Shown here piece by piece: positions 34,268-43,170 of a stretch of 64,000 nt of DNA. The notes below the pieces were generated by a model, which was not told where the DNA came from, searched no databases, and was given only the letters and a program-made list of their open reading frames with translations. A program made the position numbers and the translations under genes. Position 1 is the first letter of the stretch. Each line of letters begins with the position of its first letter. Source of the stretch: Cognatitamlana sp035818475 (GTDB taxonomy: Bacteria; Bacteroidota; Bacteroidia; Flavobacteriales; Flavobacteriaceae); the NCBI RefSeq assembly GCF_035818475.1, contig NZ_JAYMGV010000003.1, forward strand, positions 124,001 to 188,000, in the 5' to 3' direction.

Positions 34268-36457
34268 TTATTGTGCTGAATTAACTTTAATGTCGGTTCC
34301 TAACCGCTGCAAATAAGCTATAAGAGCAACAATCTCTCTATCCTTCATTTCAATAAAATCCTCGCCATTTTCGGCAGCTGATTTTTTATCGGCTTCATAG
34401 GCACTTACAAAATCAGGGTCAGAATATAAATTCTTCTCAATTTGAGCTCCTTGCTCATCCATGCTTTGTTGTGCATTGGTTATATCCTCATCAGAATATG
34501 GTACGCCCAAAGTAACCATGGCTTCCATTTTGGCTTCGGTTTGTGATTTGTCCAATTCACTTCCTTTTCCTGTGATTAACCAAGGATAACGCGGCATGAT
34601 TGAACCGGATGATGTACTTTGTGGGTCATACATATGATTAAAGTGCCAATTATCTGAGTACTTTTGACCTAAACGATGTAAGTCCGGACCGGTACGTTTA
34701 CTACCCCATAAGAACGGGTGGTCATAAACATATTCTCCTGCTTTTGAATATTCTCCATAACGTTCAACCTCATGCCTGAATGGACGTATCATTTGAGAAT
34801 GACATCCCACACAACCTTCACGAATGTAAATGTCTCTACCTTCCAACTCTAAAGGAGTATATGGTTTTACACTGGCAATAGTAGGAATATTTGATTTTAC
34901 CATAATGGTCGGTACTATTTGAATAACGCCTCCAATTAAAATGGCTATAGTAGCTAAAATAGTTAACTGAACAGGTCTTCTTTCTAACCAGGTATGCCAA
35001 CCTTCATTAGCAGTACGTTTGTTAGTTACTTTTTCTAATGCAGGTGCTTCAGCAAGTTCATCTTCAACCTTACTACCTTGCTTAATGGTTACAACAACAT
35101 TGTACACCAGAATTAACATCCCTACAATATATAAAGTACCTCCAATAGCACGCATCCAGTACATTGGGATAATCTCAGTAACGGTTTCTAAGAAGTTACC
35201 ATAAACTAAGGTCCCATCCGGATTAAATTGCTGCCACATGGAATATTGTGTAAATCCGGCAACATACATAGGTAATGCATATATAATAATACCTAAAGTC
35301 CCTAGCCAGAAATGTAAGTTGGCCAAAGCTAATGAGAAAAGTTTTGTTTTAAATAACCTTGGTACTAAATAGTATATCATACCAAATGCCATAAATCCAT
35401 TCCAGGCCAGAGCACCAACATGCACGTGAGCAATAATCCAATCGGTAAAATGAGCTACGGCGTTTACATTTTTTAATGACAGTGTTGGGCCTTCAAAAGT
35501 AGCCATACCATATCCGGTAATAGCGACCACCATGAATTTTAAAACGGGGTCAACACGTACTTTGTCCCAGGCTCCGCGCAAGGTTAAAAGCCCGTTTATC
35601 ATACCTCCCCAAGACGGCATTAATAGCATTACTGAGAAAGCAACACCTAAGTTTTGGGCCCATTCCGGTAGGGCTGTATATAATAAATGGTGAGGGCCTG
35701 CCCAGATATAGATAAAGATCAATGACCAAAAGTGTACTATAGACAGTCTGTAAGAATAAACAGGCCTGTTAGCTGCTTTTGGTACAAAATAGTACATTAA
35801 ACCTAGGAACGGTGTAGTTAAAAAGAAAGCCACTGCATTATGCCCGTACCACCATTGTACCAAAGCATCTTGAACTCCAGCATATACCGAATAGCTTTTT
35901 AATGCACTAACAGGTAACTCTAAACTGTTAAATATGTGAAGTACTGCTACAGTAATAAATGTGGCAATGTAAAACCAAATGGCTACATACAGATGACGTT
36001 GTCTACGTTTTAAAATCGTCCAAATCATATTTACACCAAAAACCACCCAAATTAGTGCTATGGCGATATCAATGGGCCATTCCAATTCAGCATATTCTTT
36101 TGATGTGGTGATTCCTAATGGCAGAGTAATAGCTGCGGCTACAATAATAAGCTGCCATCCCCAAAAGTTAATGTTACTTAAAAGGTCACTTGCCATACGT
36201 GTTTTTAATAAACGCTGAAGCGAATAATAAACACCGGCAAACATGGCATTCCCTACAAAAGCAAAAATTACTGCGTTAGTATGTAGTGGCCTTAATCTAC
36301 CAAAGCTAAGCCATGAAATACCATCAGTAAGATTTGGGAATAGAAACATAAAAGCAAGCAATAAGCCTACTGCCATTCCTACTATTCCAAAAATTATTGT
36401 TGCATAGAGGAACTTAGTAACGATTTTGTTATCGTAATGAAACTGTTGCATTTCCAT
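34268..36457 (-). CDS. ccoNO: Fused cbb3 cytochrome oxidase subunits I and II (CcoNO)
   Basis: 729 residues. The N-terminal CcoN part (about 1-480, 12 or more helices) holds haem/copper His motifs: LRPLHTNAVIFAFVGNAMFA, WYGHNAVAFFLTTPFLGLMY, WAGPHHLLYTALPEWAQ and DWIIAHVHVGALAWNGFMAF. After a linker and another helix (about 505-525) the CcoO part (about 535-729) has the haem-c site EGCVGCHSQMIRPFRHEVER and a Met-containing SGSIMPRYPWLI. The fusion is the Bacteroidota arrangement. It is the catalytic core for microaerobic O2 reduction. It lies 10 nt after ccoS, under the Fnr-type promoter upstream of ccoS. Confidence 0.96.
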   Translation of the reverse strand: MEMQQFHYDNKIVTKFLYATIIFGIVGMAVGLLLAFMFLFPNLTDGISWLSFGRLRPLHTNAVIFAFVGNAMFAGVYYSLQRLLKTRMASDLLSNINFWGWQLIIVAAAITLPLGITTSKEYAELEWPIDIAIALIWVVFGVNMIWTILKRRQRHLYVAIWFYIATFITVAVLHIFNSLELPVSALKSYSVYAGVQDALVQWWYGHNAVAFFLTTPFLGLMYYFVPKAANRPVYSYRLSIVHFWSLIFIYIWAGPHHLLYTALPEWAQNLGVAFSVMLLMPSWGGMINGLLTLRGAWDKVRVDPVLKFMVVAITGYGMATFEGPTLSLKNVNAVAHFTDWIIAHVHVGALAWNGFMAFGMIYYLVPRLFKTKLFSLALANLHFWLGTLGIIIYALPMYVAGFTQYSMWQQFNPDGTLVYGNFLETVTEIIPMYWMRAIGGTLYIVGMLILVYNVVVTIKQGSKVEDELAEAPALEKVTNKRTANEGWHTWLERRPVQLTILATIAILIGGVIQIVPTIMVKSNIPTIASVKPYTPLELEGRDIYIREGCVGCHSQMIRPFRHEVERYGEYSKAGEYVYDHPFLWGSKRTGPDLHRLGQKYSDNWHFNHMYDPQSTSSGSIMPRYPWLITGKGSELDKSQTEAKMEAMVTLGVPYSDEDITNAQQSMDEQGAQIEKNLYSDPDFVSAYEADKKSAAENGEDFIEMKDREIVALIAYLQRLGTDIKVNSAQ

Positions 36458-36467
36458 AATGTAATGA

Positions 36468-36653
36468 TTAATCTTTTTTGGTTAGTATTGTTTTTTTTGG
36501 TTTATTTTTTACAAGTTCATCTTCAAAAAGCATACGAACAGAAGGGGTGTAGCTATCATCAAATTGTCCGCTTTTTACGGCAACTATAAAAGCTATAAAA
36601 AAGCCAATAGCAACTATAATGCTAATAGCCAGTAATATATATATAACACTCAT
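36468..36653 (-). CDS. ccoS: cbb3-type oxidase assembly protein CcoS
   Basis: 61 residues: one membrane helix at the N-terminus (MSVIYILLAISIIVAIGFFI) and the diagnostic CcoS motif FIVAVKSGQFDDSYTPSVRM. It is needed for cofactor insertion into cbb3 oxidase. First gene of the structural operon, immediately downstream of an Fnr-type promoter. Confidence 0.94.
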   Translation of the reverse strand: MSVIYILLAISIIVAIGFFIAFIVAVKSGQFDDSYTPSVRMLFEDELVKNKPKKTILTKKD

Positions 36654-36673
36654 ACCTAATTGAAGTTACGAAT

Positions 36674-36717
36674 CAAAATTACTTTCAAACCGTTTTCTAA
36701 AATATGACATTTATCAT
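36674..36717 (-). promoter_or_regulatory. Fnr-type site and -7 element upstream of ccoS-ccoNOQP
   Basis: On the minus strand ATGATAAATGTCAT (36717-36704) followed by TAATTTTG (36681-36674), a full TAnnTTTG match. Centre to last -7 base is 36.5 bp, identical to the hemN promoter. Transcription would begin near 36670, leaving a leader of about 15-20 nt before the ccoS ATG. Confidence 0.82.
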
Positions 36718-36729
36718 ATTTTATCAAGC

Positions 36730-39120
36730 TTATTTTAATTTTCTACCCAAAATATTTGTTGCTATTGTAGTAAATATTACAATACTAATAGAGCTTAAGG
36801 GCATTAATATGGCAGCAATAACCGGGGCCAATTGACCAGTTACTGCAAAATATAATCCAATACAATTATATATTAATGATAATATAAAACTCCATTTTAT
36901 AATTTTGATGGCTGATTTTGATGCTCTTATAAAGCTGTATAGCTGATTAAATTTTGAAGCATCAAGAATGGCATCACAAGCAGGCGAAAATATATTTACA
37001 TTTTCTGAAATTGCAACCCCAACATTACTTTGTGCCAAAGCACCGGCATCATTTAATCCGTCTCCTATCATTAAAACTTTGGCTCCTGAATTTTGATGAT
37101 GTTTAATGTATTCTAATTTATCTTCGGGCTTTTGATTAAAAAACAATTTAGCTTTTGCAGGAAGTAATTTGGTTAAGTTTTCTTGTTCTCCGGCATTATC
37201 ACCAGACAAAATGGCCAAATCATAATTCTTTTTTAATTGATTGAAAAGTTTCGAAAGGCCTTCCCTGTATTGGTTGTAAAAGGTGAATTTTCCTTTATAT
37301 TGATTATTGGTGCTTATATGAACAGCAGTATTTAAGACAGCGGTCTCAGATGAAAATCCCACAAAGGGCGCAGAACCAATTTTAATTGAATCCTGATTGT
37401 GCTGAGCTTCAATACCTTTACCAACATGCTCCTCGTAATTATCTAAAGTAACAATATCATGTTTGTTTAATATAGCATATAATGACCTGCTTAAAGGGTG
37501 GTTTGAGTTTCTTAGAGTGCTTTTTAATAAATTTTCCTCTTTCTGAGATAAATGAGTTCCCCTATATTCTATACTGGTTTCTTTATTGGAAGTAATAGTT
37601 CCGGTTTTGTCAAAAATAATGGTATTAATTGCTGCAAGTTGTTCAATGACTGTGGCATTTTTTGCATAGAATTTTAACTTTCCAAAAATTCGTAATAAGT
37701 TACCAAAAGTAAATGGAGCTGCTAGTGCAATAGCACAAGGACATGCAATAATAAGGACTGCCGTAAATACATTAAGGGCTTTTGAGCTATCAACAACAAG
37801 CCAGTAGGCAGTTGCTATTAAAGCTATACTCAAAATAGCAATAGTGAAACGTTTACTTATGGCATTGGTGATATTAGTGAAACCATCTTCTTTATTTTTA
37901 TTGAAAACATCATTACTCCATAGTTGCGTTAAATAACTCTGTTCCACAGTTTTTAAGACATCAACTTCAATGCTGCCATAAAGTTGTTTGCCTCCGGCAA
38001 ATAATTTATCACCTGATTTTTTAGAAACGGCTTCAGACTCTCCGGTTACAAAACTGTAATCTATTCTGGCGTGACCTTTAATAAGAATACAATCTACAGG
38101 AATAAGTTCTTCATTTCTGATGAGTAATCGGTCTCCCTTTTTAATATCATATACCTGAATGGATTCTTCGTTTTCTTCAGGAGTGATCTTTGTAATTCCA
38201 ATAGGGAAATAAGATTTATAATCCCTTTCAAAAGAAAGAAAGCTATATGTTTTTTGTTGAAAGAATTTACCCAGTAACAAAAAGAAAATTAATCCCGAAA
38301 GGCTATCAAAAAAACCAGTTCCAATATTAAAAACAATTTCAGCAGTACTTCTTAAAAATAAAACCGAAGCCCCTAATGCAATGGGAACGTCTATATTTAA
38401 AAGGCCTGATTTTAAACCTTTATATGCAGAAATAAAATAATCCTGAGCGCAATAAAAAATTACGGGTAATGAAAAGGAGAACATTAACCATCTAAATACC
38501 GGAGCATATTTTTCAATCCAGAAACCACTGACCTGAAAATACTCGGGAAAAGATAAAAACATAATGTTTCCAAAGGCAAATCCGGCAACACCTAATTTAT
38601 AGATAAGAGATCTGTCTATATTTTTTTTGCCAACGCTGTAATCATCTAAACTAATAAAAGGTTCATAGCCTATTTTGCTTAATAATATAACCAGAGTTTT
38701 TAAAGAAAGACTTTCACTGTTATAAGAGATTCTAACGGTTTTCTTACCAAAGTTTACAACAGAAGATGAAACAGAGGCATTTAATTTATTTAAGTTCTCC
38801 AATATCCATATACAAGAACTGCAATGAATGTGGGGAATATAAAGTGTTACAATTTGGGTTTTATCGTCATTGAATTCTAATAAACTTTCAATAATTTTTT
38901 CATTATCTAAAAAATTGTATTTGCCTTCAACCTCTTTAGGTGTAGCTCCGGGAGCTTTTTGTAAATCGTAATAACAGGTTAAATCGTTTATAGAAAATAT
39001 CTCATAAACGGTTTTACAACCATTACAACAAAACGATTTGTCATCATAGATAATTCCAGACTCAGAAGCATCTAGTCCACAGTGGAAACATGACGGATGT
39101 TCCATAAAAAATTTGCTCAT
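36730..39120 (-). CDS. ccoI: Copper-type P1B ATPase CcoI for cbb3 oxidase assembly
   Basis: 796 residues. The Cys-rich N-terminal module has PSCFHCGLDASESG and FCCNGCKTVYEIF (about 10-43), typical of CcoI/FixI rather than CopA. An HMA domain follows with HIHCSSCIWILENLNKLNAS. There are eight helices; the ion-binding motif is IACPCAIALAAPF, the phosphorylation site FDKTGTIT, the hinge MIGDGLNDAGALAQSNVGVA, and TGES is in the actuator. It exports or delivers Cu for the oxidase binuclear centre. It sits directly upstream of ccoS with its own Fnr-type promoter and diverges from the Crp/Fnr regulator gene (86 nt between starts). Confidence 0.95.
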   Translation of the reverse strand: MSKFFMEHPSCFHCGLDASESGIIYDDKSFCCNGCKTVYEIFSINDLTCYYDLQKAPGATPKEVEGKYNFLDNEKIIESLLEFNDDKTQIVTLYIPHIHCSSCIWILENLNKLNASVSSSVVNFGKKTVRISYNSESLSLKTLVILLSKIGYEPFISLDDYSVGKKNIDRSLIYKLGVAGFAFGNIMFLSFPEYFQVSGFWIEKYAPVFRWLMFSFSLPVIFYCAQDYFISAYKGLKSGLLNIDVPIALGASVLFLRSTAEIVFNIGTGFFDSLSGLIFFLLLGKFFQQKTYSFLSFERDYKSYFPIGITKITPEENEESIQVYDIKKGDRLLIRNEELIPVDCILIKGHARIDYSFVTGESEAVSKKSGDKLFAGGKQLYGSIEVDVLKTVEQSYLTQLWSNDVFNKNKEDGFTNITNAISKRFTIAILSIALIATAYWLVVDSSKALNVFTAVLIIACPCAIALAAPFTFGNLLRIFGKLKFYAKNATVIEQLAAINTIIFDKTGTITSNKETSIEYRGTHLSQKEENLLKSTLRNSNHPLSRSLYAILNKHDIVTLDNYEEHVGKGIEAQHNQDSIKIGSAPFVGFSSETAVLNTAVHISTNNQYKGKFTFYNQYREGLSKLFNQLKKNYDLAILSGDNAGEQENLTKLLPAKAKLFFNQKPEDKLEYIKHHQNSGAKVLMIGDGLNDAGALAQSNVGVAISENVNIFSPACDAILDASKFNQLYSFIRASKSAIKIIKWSFILSLIYNCIGLYFAVTGQLAPVIAAILMPLSSISIVIFTTIATNILGRKLK

Positions 39121-39132
39121 TTATACCTAATA

Positions 39133-39176
39133 CAAAAGTGAAAAGTTAATGATTATTTTAATATGATATATGTCAT
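39133..39176 (-). promoter_or_regulatory. Fnr-type site and -7 element upstream of ccoI
   Basis: On the minus strand ATGACATATATCAT (39176-39163) followed by CACTTTTG (39140-39133), one mismatch from TAnnTTTG. Centre to last -7 base is 36.5 bp, as in the other four promoters. The same site lies 31 nt upstream of the divergent crp/fnr start (39207), so it could also autoregulate that gene, although no -7 element at the matching distance was found in the plus direction. Confidence 0.78.
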
Positions 39177-39206
39177 GTTTTATTTATTTTTACAGTACTC
39201 AAACAT

Positions 39207-39890
39207 ATGACCATGGGCAAGTGCGAACAATGTATAATTAAGCAATTTAACTCTTTGAAGGCTCTCACAAAAGAAGAGCTAGTACGAATTTCTGGATGTA
39301 AAACGTCTAAAAAAATTAAAAAGGGAGAAGTTATTTTTGAAGAAGGTGAAGTATTGAATGGAGTGTATTGCGTTAGAGATGGTATATGCAAGTTGTCCAA
39401 ATTAAGTGAAAATGGTAAAGACCAAATTGTAAAGATGGTAGTTAAAGGGCAGTTGTTGGGACAACGTTCATTAATAAGTGAAGAAAGCTCAAATTTACAA
39501 GCCACAGCTTTAAATGATATGGAAGTTTGCTTTATTCCTAAAAGTGAGATATTTGCTGATTTACATAACAACCCTAAATTTTCTTTTGAAGTATTGCAGG
39601 ACATGGCTCATGATTTAAGAGATTCAGATGATATTATTGTTAATATGGCTCAAAAATCGGTGCGTCAGCGTTTAGCAGAAACTCTGGTTTACATTCATAA
39701 AAATTTTGGAACTAACCCGGATGGGACATTGAGTGTACTTTTATCACGTGAAGATTATGCTAATATTGTGGGTACGGCTACAGAATCAGCTATTAGAGTA
39801 CTTTCACAATTTAAAAAAGAAGGTTTTATATCAACAGTAGGTAAGTATATCAAGATTGAAGATTTAGCCAGTTTGAAACGTGTTGAATAG
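39207..39890 (+). CDS. Crp/Fnr-family transcriptional regulator (candidate oxygen regulator)
   Basis: 227 residues from the ATG at 39207; an ATG at 39213 (MGKCEQC) is equally possible. The cyclic-nucleotide-binding-like barrel (about 25-125) contains KKGEVIFEEGEVLNGVYCVR. The HTH_Crp domain (about 155-222) has LSREDYANIVGTATESAIRV then LSQFKKEGFISTVGKYIKIE. Compared from memory with E. coli FNR, the recognition-helix Glu and Arg and the GKYI(K/T)IE ending match, Cys6-x2-Cys9 matches FNR C20/C23, and Cys108 (MEVCFIP) matches C122. The C29 position is Asn15; Cys31 could substitute. It adjoins the cbb3 cluster and is the likely binder of the five Fnr-type sites. Confidence 0.88.
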   Translation: MTMGKCEQCIIKQFNSLKALTKEELVRISGCKTSKKIKKGEVIFEEGEVLNGVYCVRDGICKLSKLSENGKDQIVKMVVKGQLLGQRSLISEESSNLQATALNDMEVCFIPKSEIFADLHNNPKFSFEVLQDMAHDLRDSDDIIVNMAQKSVRQRLAETLVYIHKNFGTNPDGTLSVLLSREDYANIVGTATESAIRVLSQFKKEGFISTVGKYIKIEDLASLKRVE

Positions 39891-39979
39891 TCAGTATTGG
39901 TAAATCTTCTTTATCTATAGATAATTCCAATTATAGCTTCTTAATTTTTCTGTAAAAAATATAGTATTTTTATAAAGCT

Positions 39980-41107
39980 ATGATACATAATAAATCACTT
40001 AGAAAAGGTTTTGTATTCTCGCAGTATGAAGCGCCATATCAATCTCCCTTTGATAAGATTTTTGAAGTTTTTAAAGAACTAATAACCTATACTTCGGGTG
40101 ATTTTGATGAAGCTATAGAATGGTTGCGCGAACTGGATAAAGAATACGTCTTAACTACTACTGATTATACCATTGAGGATTTTATTGAAGACCTTAAAAA
40201 GAAAGGGTATATACAAGAAGACATTGATCCGGATGGTAAAGGCAATATAGCTATCACCGCTAAAACCGAAAGAGCGATAAGACAGCAGGCCTTAAACTAC
40301 ATCTTTGGTAAGATTAAACGTAGCGGGCAAGGCAATCACAAAAGTAAAAGTCCCGGTATTGGGGATGAACATACAGGCAATTTTAGAGATTATCAGTTTG
40401 GAGATGCTTTAGATAAAGTGTCTATGACCGAGAGTTTAAAGAATGCCCAGATTAGTCATGGTATTAGTGATTTTACCTTATCTGAGGATAATTTGGTGGT
40501 TGAAGAAACCTTACATAAAGCACAAATGAGTACAGTGCTTATGATTGATATAAGTCATAGTATGATTCTATATGGAGAAGATAGAATTACACCGGCCAAA
40601 AAAGTGGCTATGGCTTTAGCAGAACTAATAACTACAAGATACCCAAAAGATACTTTAGATATTTTGGTATTTGGCAATGATGCCTGGCAAATAGAAATTA
40701 AAGACTTGCCCTATTTGAAAGTAGGGCCTTACCATACAAATACTGTAGCAGGTTTACAATTGGCTATGGATTTATTAAGACGAAAGAAGAATACCAATAA
40801 GCAAATCTTTATGATTACAGATGGAAAACCCAGTTGTTTGCGTTTACCGGATGGTCAGTATTATAAAAACAGTATGGGGCTGGATGCTCATATTGTAAAT
40901 AAATGCTATGCTATGGCACAGCAGGCAAGGCGATTACATATTCCTATAACTACTTTTATGATTGCACAAGATAGTTACTTAATGCAGTTTGTGAGGGAGT
41001 TTACCTATGCCAATCAGGGAAAGGCATTTTATACAGGACTTAAAGGCTTGGGAGAAATGATCTTTGAGGATTATGAAACAAATAGAAAAAAAAGAATTAA
41101 GGGGTAG
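39980..41107 (+). CDS. VWA-domain protein of a VWA/AAA+ pair
   Basis: 375 residues, no signal peptide or membrane helix. An N-terminal helical region (about 1-120) is followed by the von Willebrand A domain (about 180-370). The MIDAS is complete: STVLMIDISHSMILYGEDR (DxSxS near 191-195) with KKVAMALAELI, a Thr-containing HTNTVAGLQLAMDLL and FMITDGKPS. It is 21 nt upstream of a MoxR/ChlI-like AAA+ gene; such pairs form a metal-dependent chaperone/chelatase-type machine. It sits next to the Crp/Fnr gene on the same strand (89-nt gap). Substrate unknown. Confidence 0.85.
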   Translation: MIHNKSLRKGFVFSQYEAPYQSPFDKIFEVFKELITYTSGDFDEAIEWLRELDKEYVLTTTDYTIEDFIEDLKKKGYIQEDIDPDGKGNIAITAKTERAIRQQALNYIFGKIKRSGQGNHKSKSPGIGDEHTGNFRDYQFGDALDKVSMTESLKNAQISHGISDFTLSEDNLVVEETLHKAQMSTVLMIDISHSMILYGEDRITPAKKVAMALAELITTRYPKDTLDILVFGNDAWQIEIKDLPYLKVGPYHTNTVAGLQLAMDLLRRKKNTNKQIFMITDGKPSCLRLPDGQYYKNSMGLDAHIVNKCYAMAQQARRLHIPITTFMIAQDSYLMQFVREFTYANQGKAFYTGLKGLGEMIFEDYETNRKKRIKG

Positions 41108-41128
41108 TTTAAAATTTAAATAATTAAT

Positions 41129-42595
41129 ATGGATATAGAACACATTAAAACTTTAGGTGAACTTAAAAAAGCCGGATACAAATCCAAATCCATAAAAGAT
41201 GAATTAAGGCATAATTTAATTCAAAAAATAAAAAATAAGGAAACTACTTTTGAAGGAGTACACGGTTACGAAAATACTGTTATTCCGGAGTTAGAACGTG
41301 CTATTTTATCACGTCATAATATTAACCTGTTAGGGTTACGCGGACAAGCAAAAACACGTTTAGCACGTTTGATGCTAAATTTGTTGGATAAGTATATTCC
41401 TTGTGTTAAAGGCTCAGAAGTTAATGACGACCCACTTAATCCTATTTCAAGGTTTGCTGTAGAATTAATACATGATAAAGGTGATGATACACCAATATCC
41501 TGGTTACACAGAAATGAGCGTTTTGCTGAAAAGCTGGCAACTCCCGATGTAACTGTGGCAGATATTATTGGAGATGTTGACCCTATAAAAGCGGCAAATT
41601 TAAGATTAAGTTATGCTGATGACCGAGTGATTCATTACGGTATGATTCCAAGAGCAAACCGCTGTATTTTTGTTATTAATGAATTACCGGACTTGCAGGC
41701 CAGAATCCAAGTGGCACTATTTAATATTTTGCAGGAAGGAGATATTCAAATACGGGGGTTTAAGCTAAGATTACCTTTGGATATTCAATTTTTGTTTACC
41801 GCCAACCCAGAAGATTACACCAATAGAGGGAGTATAGTAACCCCTTTAAAAGATAGGATAGGCTCACAGATTTTAACACACTACCCAAAAAACATTGAAA
41901 CGGCCAGATTGATTACAGAGCAGGAAGCCCGTATAGTTGAAAACCAAAATTCATCTGTAATAGTTCCTGATCTTGCCAGGGATTTACTAGAACAGATTGT
42001 TTTTGAGGCCCGTAAGAGTGAATTTATAGATGCCAAAAGCGGTGTGAGTGCCCGTTTAAGTATTACAGCTTTAGAAAACTTGTTAAGTACGGCAGAACGG
42101 CGTGCTTTAATTGCTAGCGATGGACAAACTGTAGTAAGATTATCTGATTTTGTTGGAGTTATTCCGGCAATTACAGGTAAGGTCGAGTTGGTTTATGAAG
42201 GAGAGCAAGAAGGGGCGGCTGTGGTAGCTTATAATTTAATAGGAGAAGCTGTTAAAAGTCTTTTTTCTGAGTTTTTCCCAAAGATTGAAAAACTACAAAA
42301 GCATGATGAAGAAAGTCCATATGACAATATTGTCTCATGGTTTTTTAATTTAAAAGAAGGCTTTGAGTTATTAGATGATTTAAGAGACGACTCATATAAA
42401 ACATTGCTAAACTCAATTGCTCCGCTTGATGATCTATTAGAAACCTACCAACCTAATTTACCAAAACATGAGTGCTATTTTGTAAAGGAGTTTGTGCTTT
42501 GGGCTTTGGTAGAATTTAAACAATTAAGTAAACATAGATTTGTAGAGGGCCTACAATTTAAAGATCCATATGGAAGTTTTATAAGTGATATTTAA
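41129..42595 (+). CDS. AAA+ ATPase, magnesium chelatase ChlI/MoxR-like
   Basis: 488 residues. A short helical N-terminus (IKTLGELKKAGYKSKSIKDE) precedes the AAA+ core. Walker A is LLGLRGQAKTRLARLM (about 67-82), Walker B is NRCIFVINELPDL, sensor 1 is FLFTANPEDYTNRGSI with Asn, and the Arg-finger region is PLKDRIGSQIL. The C-terminus (about 300-488) is helical. It lacks a metal-chelatase ChlD partner; the adjacent VWA protein fills that role. Its stop overlaps by 4 nt the stop of the convergent YdeI gene (42592-42595). Chelatase activity proper is unproven. Confidence 0.87.
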   Translation: MDIEHIKTLGELKKAGYKSKSIKDELRHNLIQKIKNKETTFEGVHGYENTVIPELERAILSRHNINLLGLRGQAKTRLARLMLNLLDKYIPCVKGSEVNDDPLNPISRFAVELIHDKGDDTPISWLHRNERFAEKLATPDVTVADIIGDVDPIKAANLRLSYADDRVIHYGMIPRANRCIFVINELPDLQARIQVALFNILQEGDIQIRGFKLRLPLDIQFLFTANPEDYTNRGSIVTPLKDRIGSQILTHYPKNIETARLITEQEARIVENQNSSVIVPDLARDLLEQIVFEARKSEFIDAKSGVSARLSITALENLLSTAERRALIASDGQTVVRLSDFVGVIPAITGKVELVYEGEQEGAAVVAYNLIGEAVKSLFSEFFPKIEKLQKHDEESPYDNIVSWFFNLKEGFELLDDLRDDSYKTLLNSIAPLDDLLETYQPNLPKHECYFVKEFVLWALVEFKQLSKHRFVEGLQFKDPYGSFISDI

Positions 42596-43170
42596 TAACT
42601 GTCTCTGCTTTTAATATTGTTGGCACATAGTTCTATAATTTGATCGATGCGCTTTTTTCTGGTGTCCTCTCGCTTTGCGCTAAATAACCATGATAAATAT
42701 CCTTTTCTGTACCCTTTGGAAAAGTCCTGATAGTTTTCAAAGGCGTGTGGGTTTTTATCAAAAGCTACTTGAAGGTCTTTTGGTATCACACCATTTTCAA
42801 CATCATCCATGGCGCTCCAGGTACCAGTTTTTTTGGCAATATTAACCATTTCTAGTCCCGACTCATGCAGTAATCCGTTTGTCGTTAATTCTTTTATGTA
42901 TTTTTTATTTAAAGCACTCCAGGTGCTTTTAGGATTTCTTTTGCAAAAATATTGTCGACGCTTACCATTACCCAGACTCTTTACTGTAGAATCAATCCAC
43001 CCAAAGCAAAGTGCTACTTTTACGGCTTCCTCCCAACGCATTGTTGGAATATTCATTTCCAGTTTATAAAAAATCAAATAAACACCTTTTGCTGTATTAT
43101 GATTGTGAAGTAACCAATCATACCAGTCTGTATCGCGTTCAAAATGTATTTCGGGTAGATCCTTTAACAT
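42592..43170 (-). CDS. YdeI/OmpD-associated family protein
   Basis: 192 residues, cytoplasmic. Conserved stretches are IHFERDTDWYDWLLHNHNTA near the start, then LCFGWIDSTVKSLGNGKRRQ and FCKRNPKSTWSALNKKYIKE. The end has FSKGYRKGYLSWLFSAKRED then TRKKRIDQIIE, a classic YdeI C-terminal YdhG-like helix motif. Members are linked to stress or bacteriocin protection, without clear chemistry. The start abuts the stop of the upstream M1 peptidase (43171), so it is probably the second gene of that transcript. Confidence 0.88.
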   Translation of the reverse strand: MLKDLPEIHFERDTDWYDWLLHNHNTAKGVYLIFYKLEMNIPTMRWEEAVKVALCFGWIDSTVKSLGNGKRRQYFCKRNPKSTWSALNKKYIKELTTNGLLHESGLEMVNIAKKTGTWSAMDDVENGVIPKDLQVAFDKNPHAFENYQDFSKGYRKGYLSWLFSAKREDTRKKRIDQIIELCANNIKSRDSY

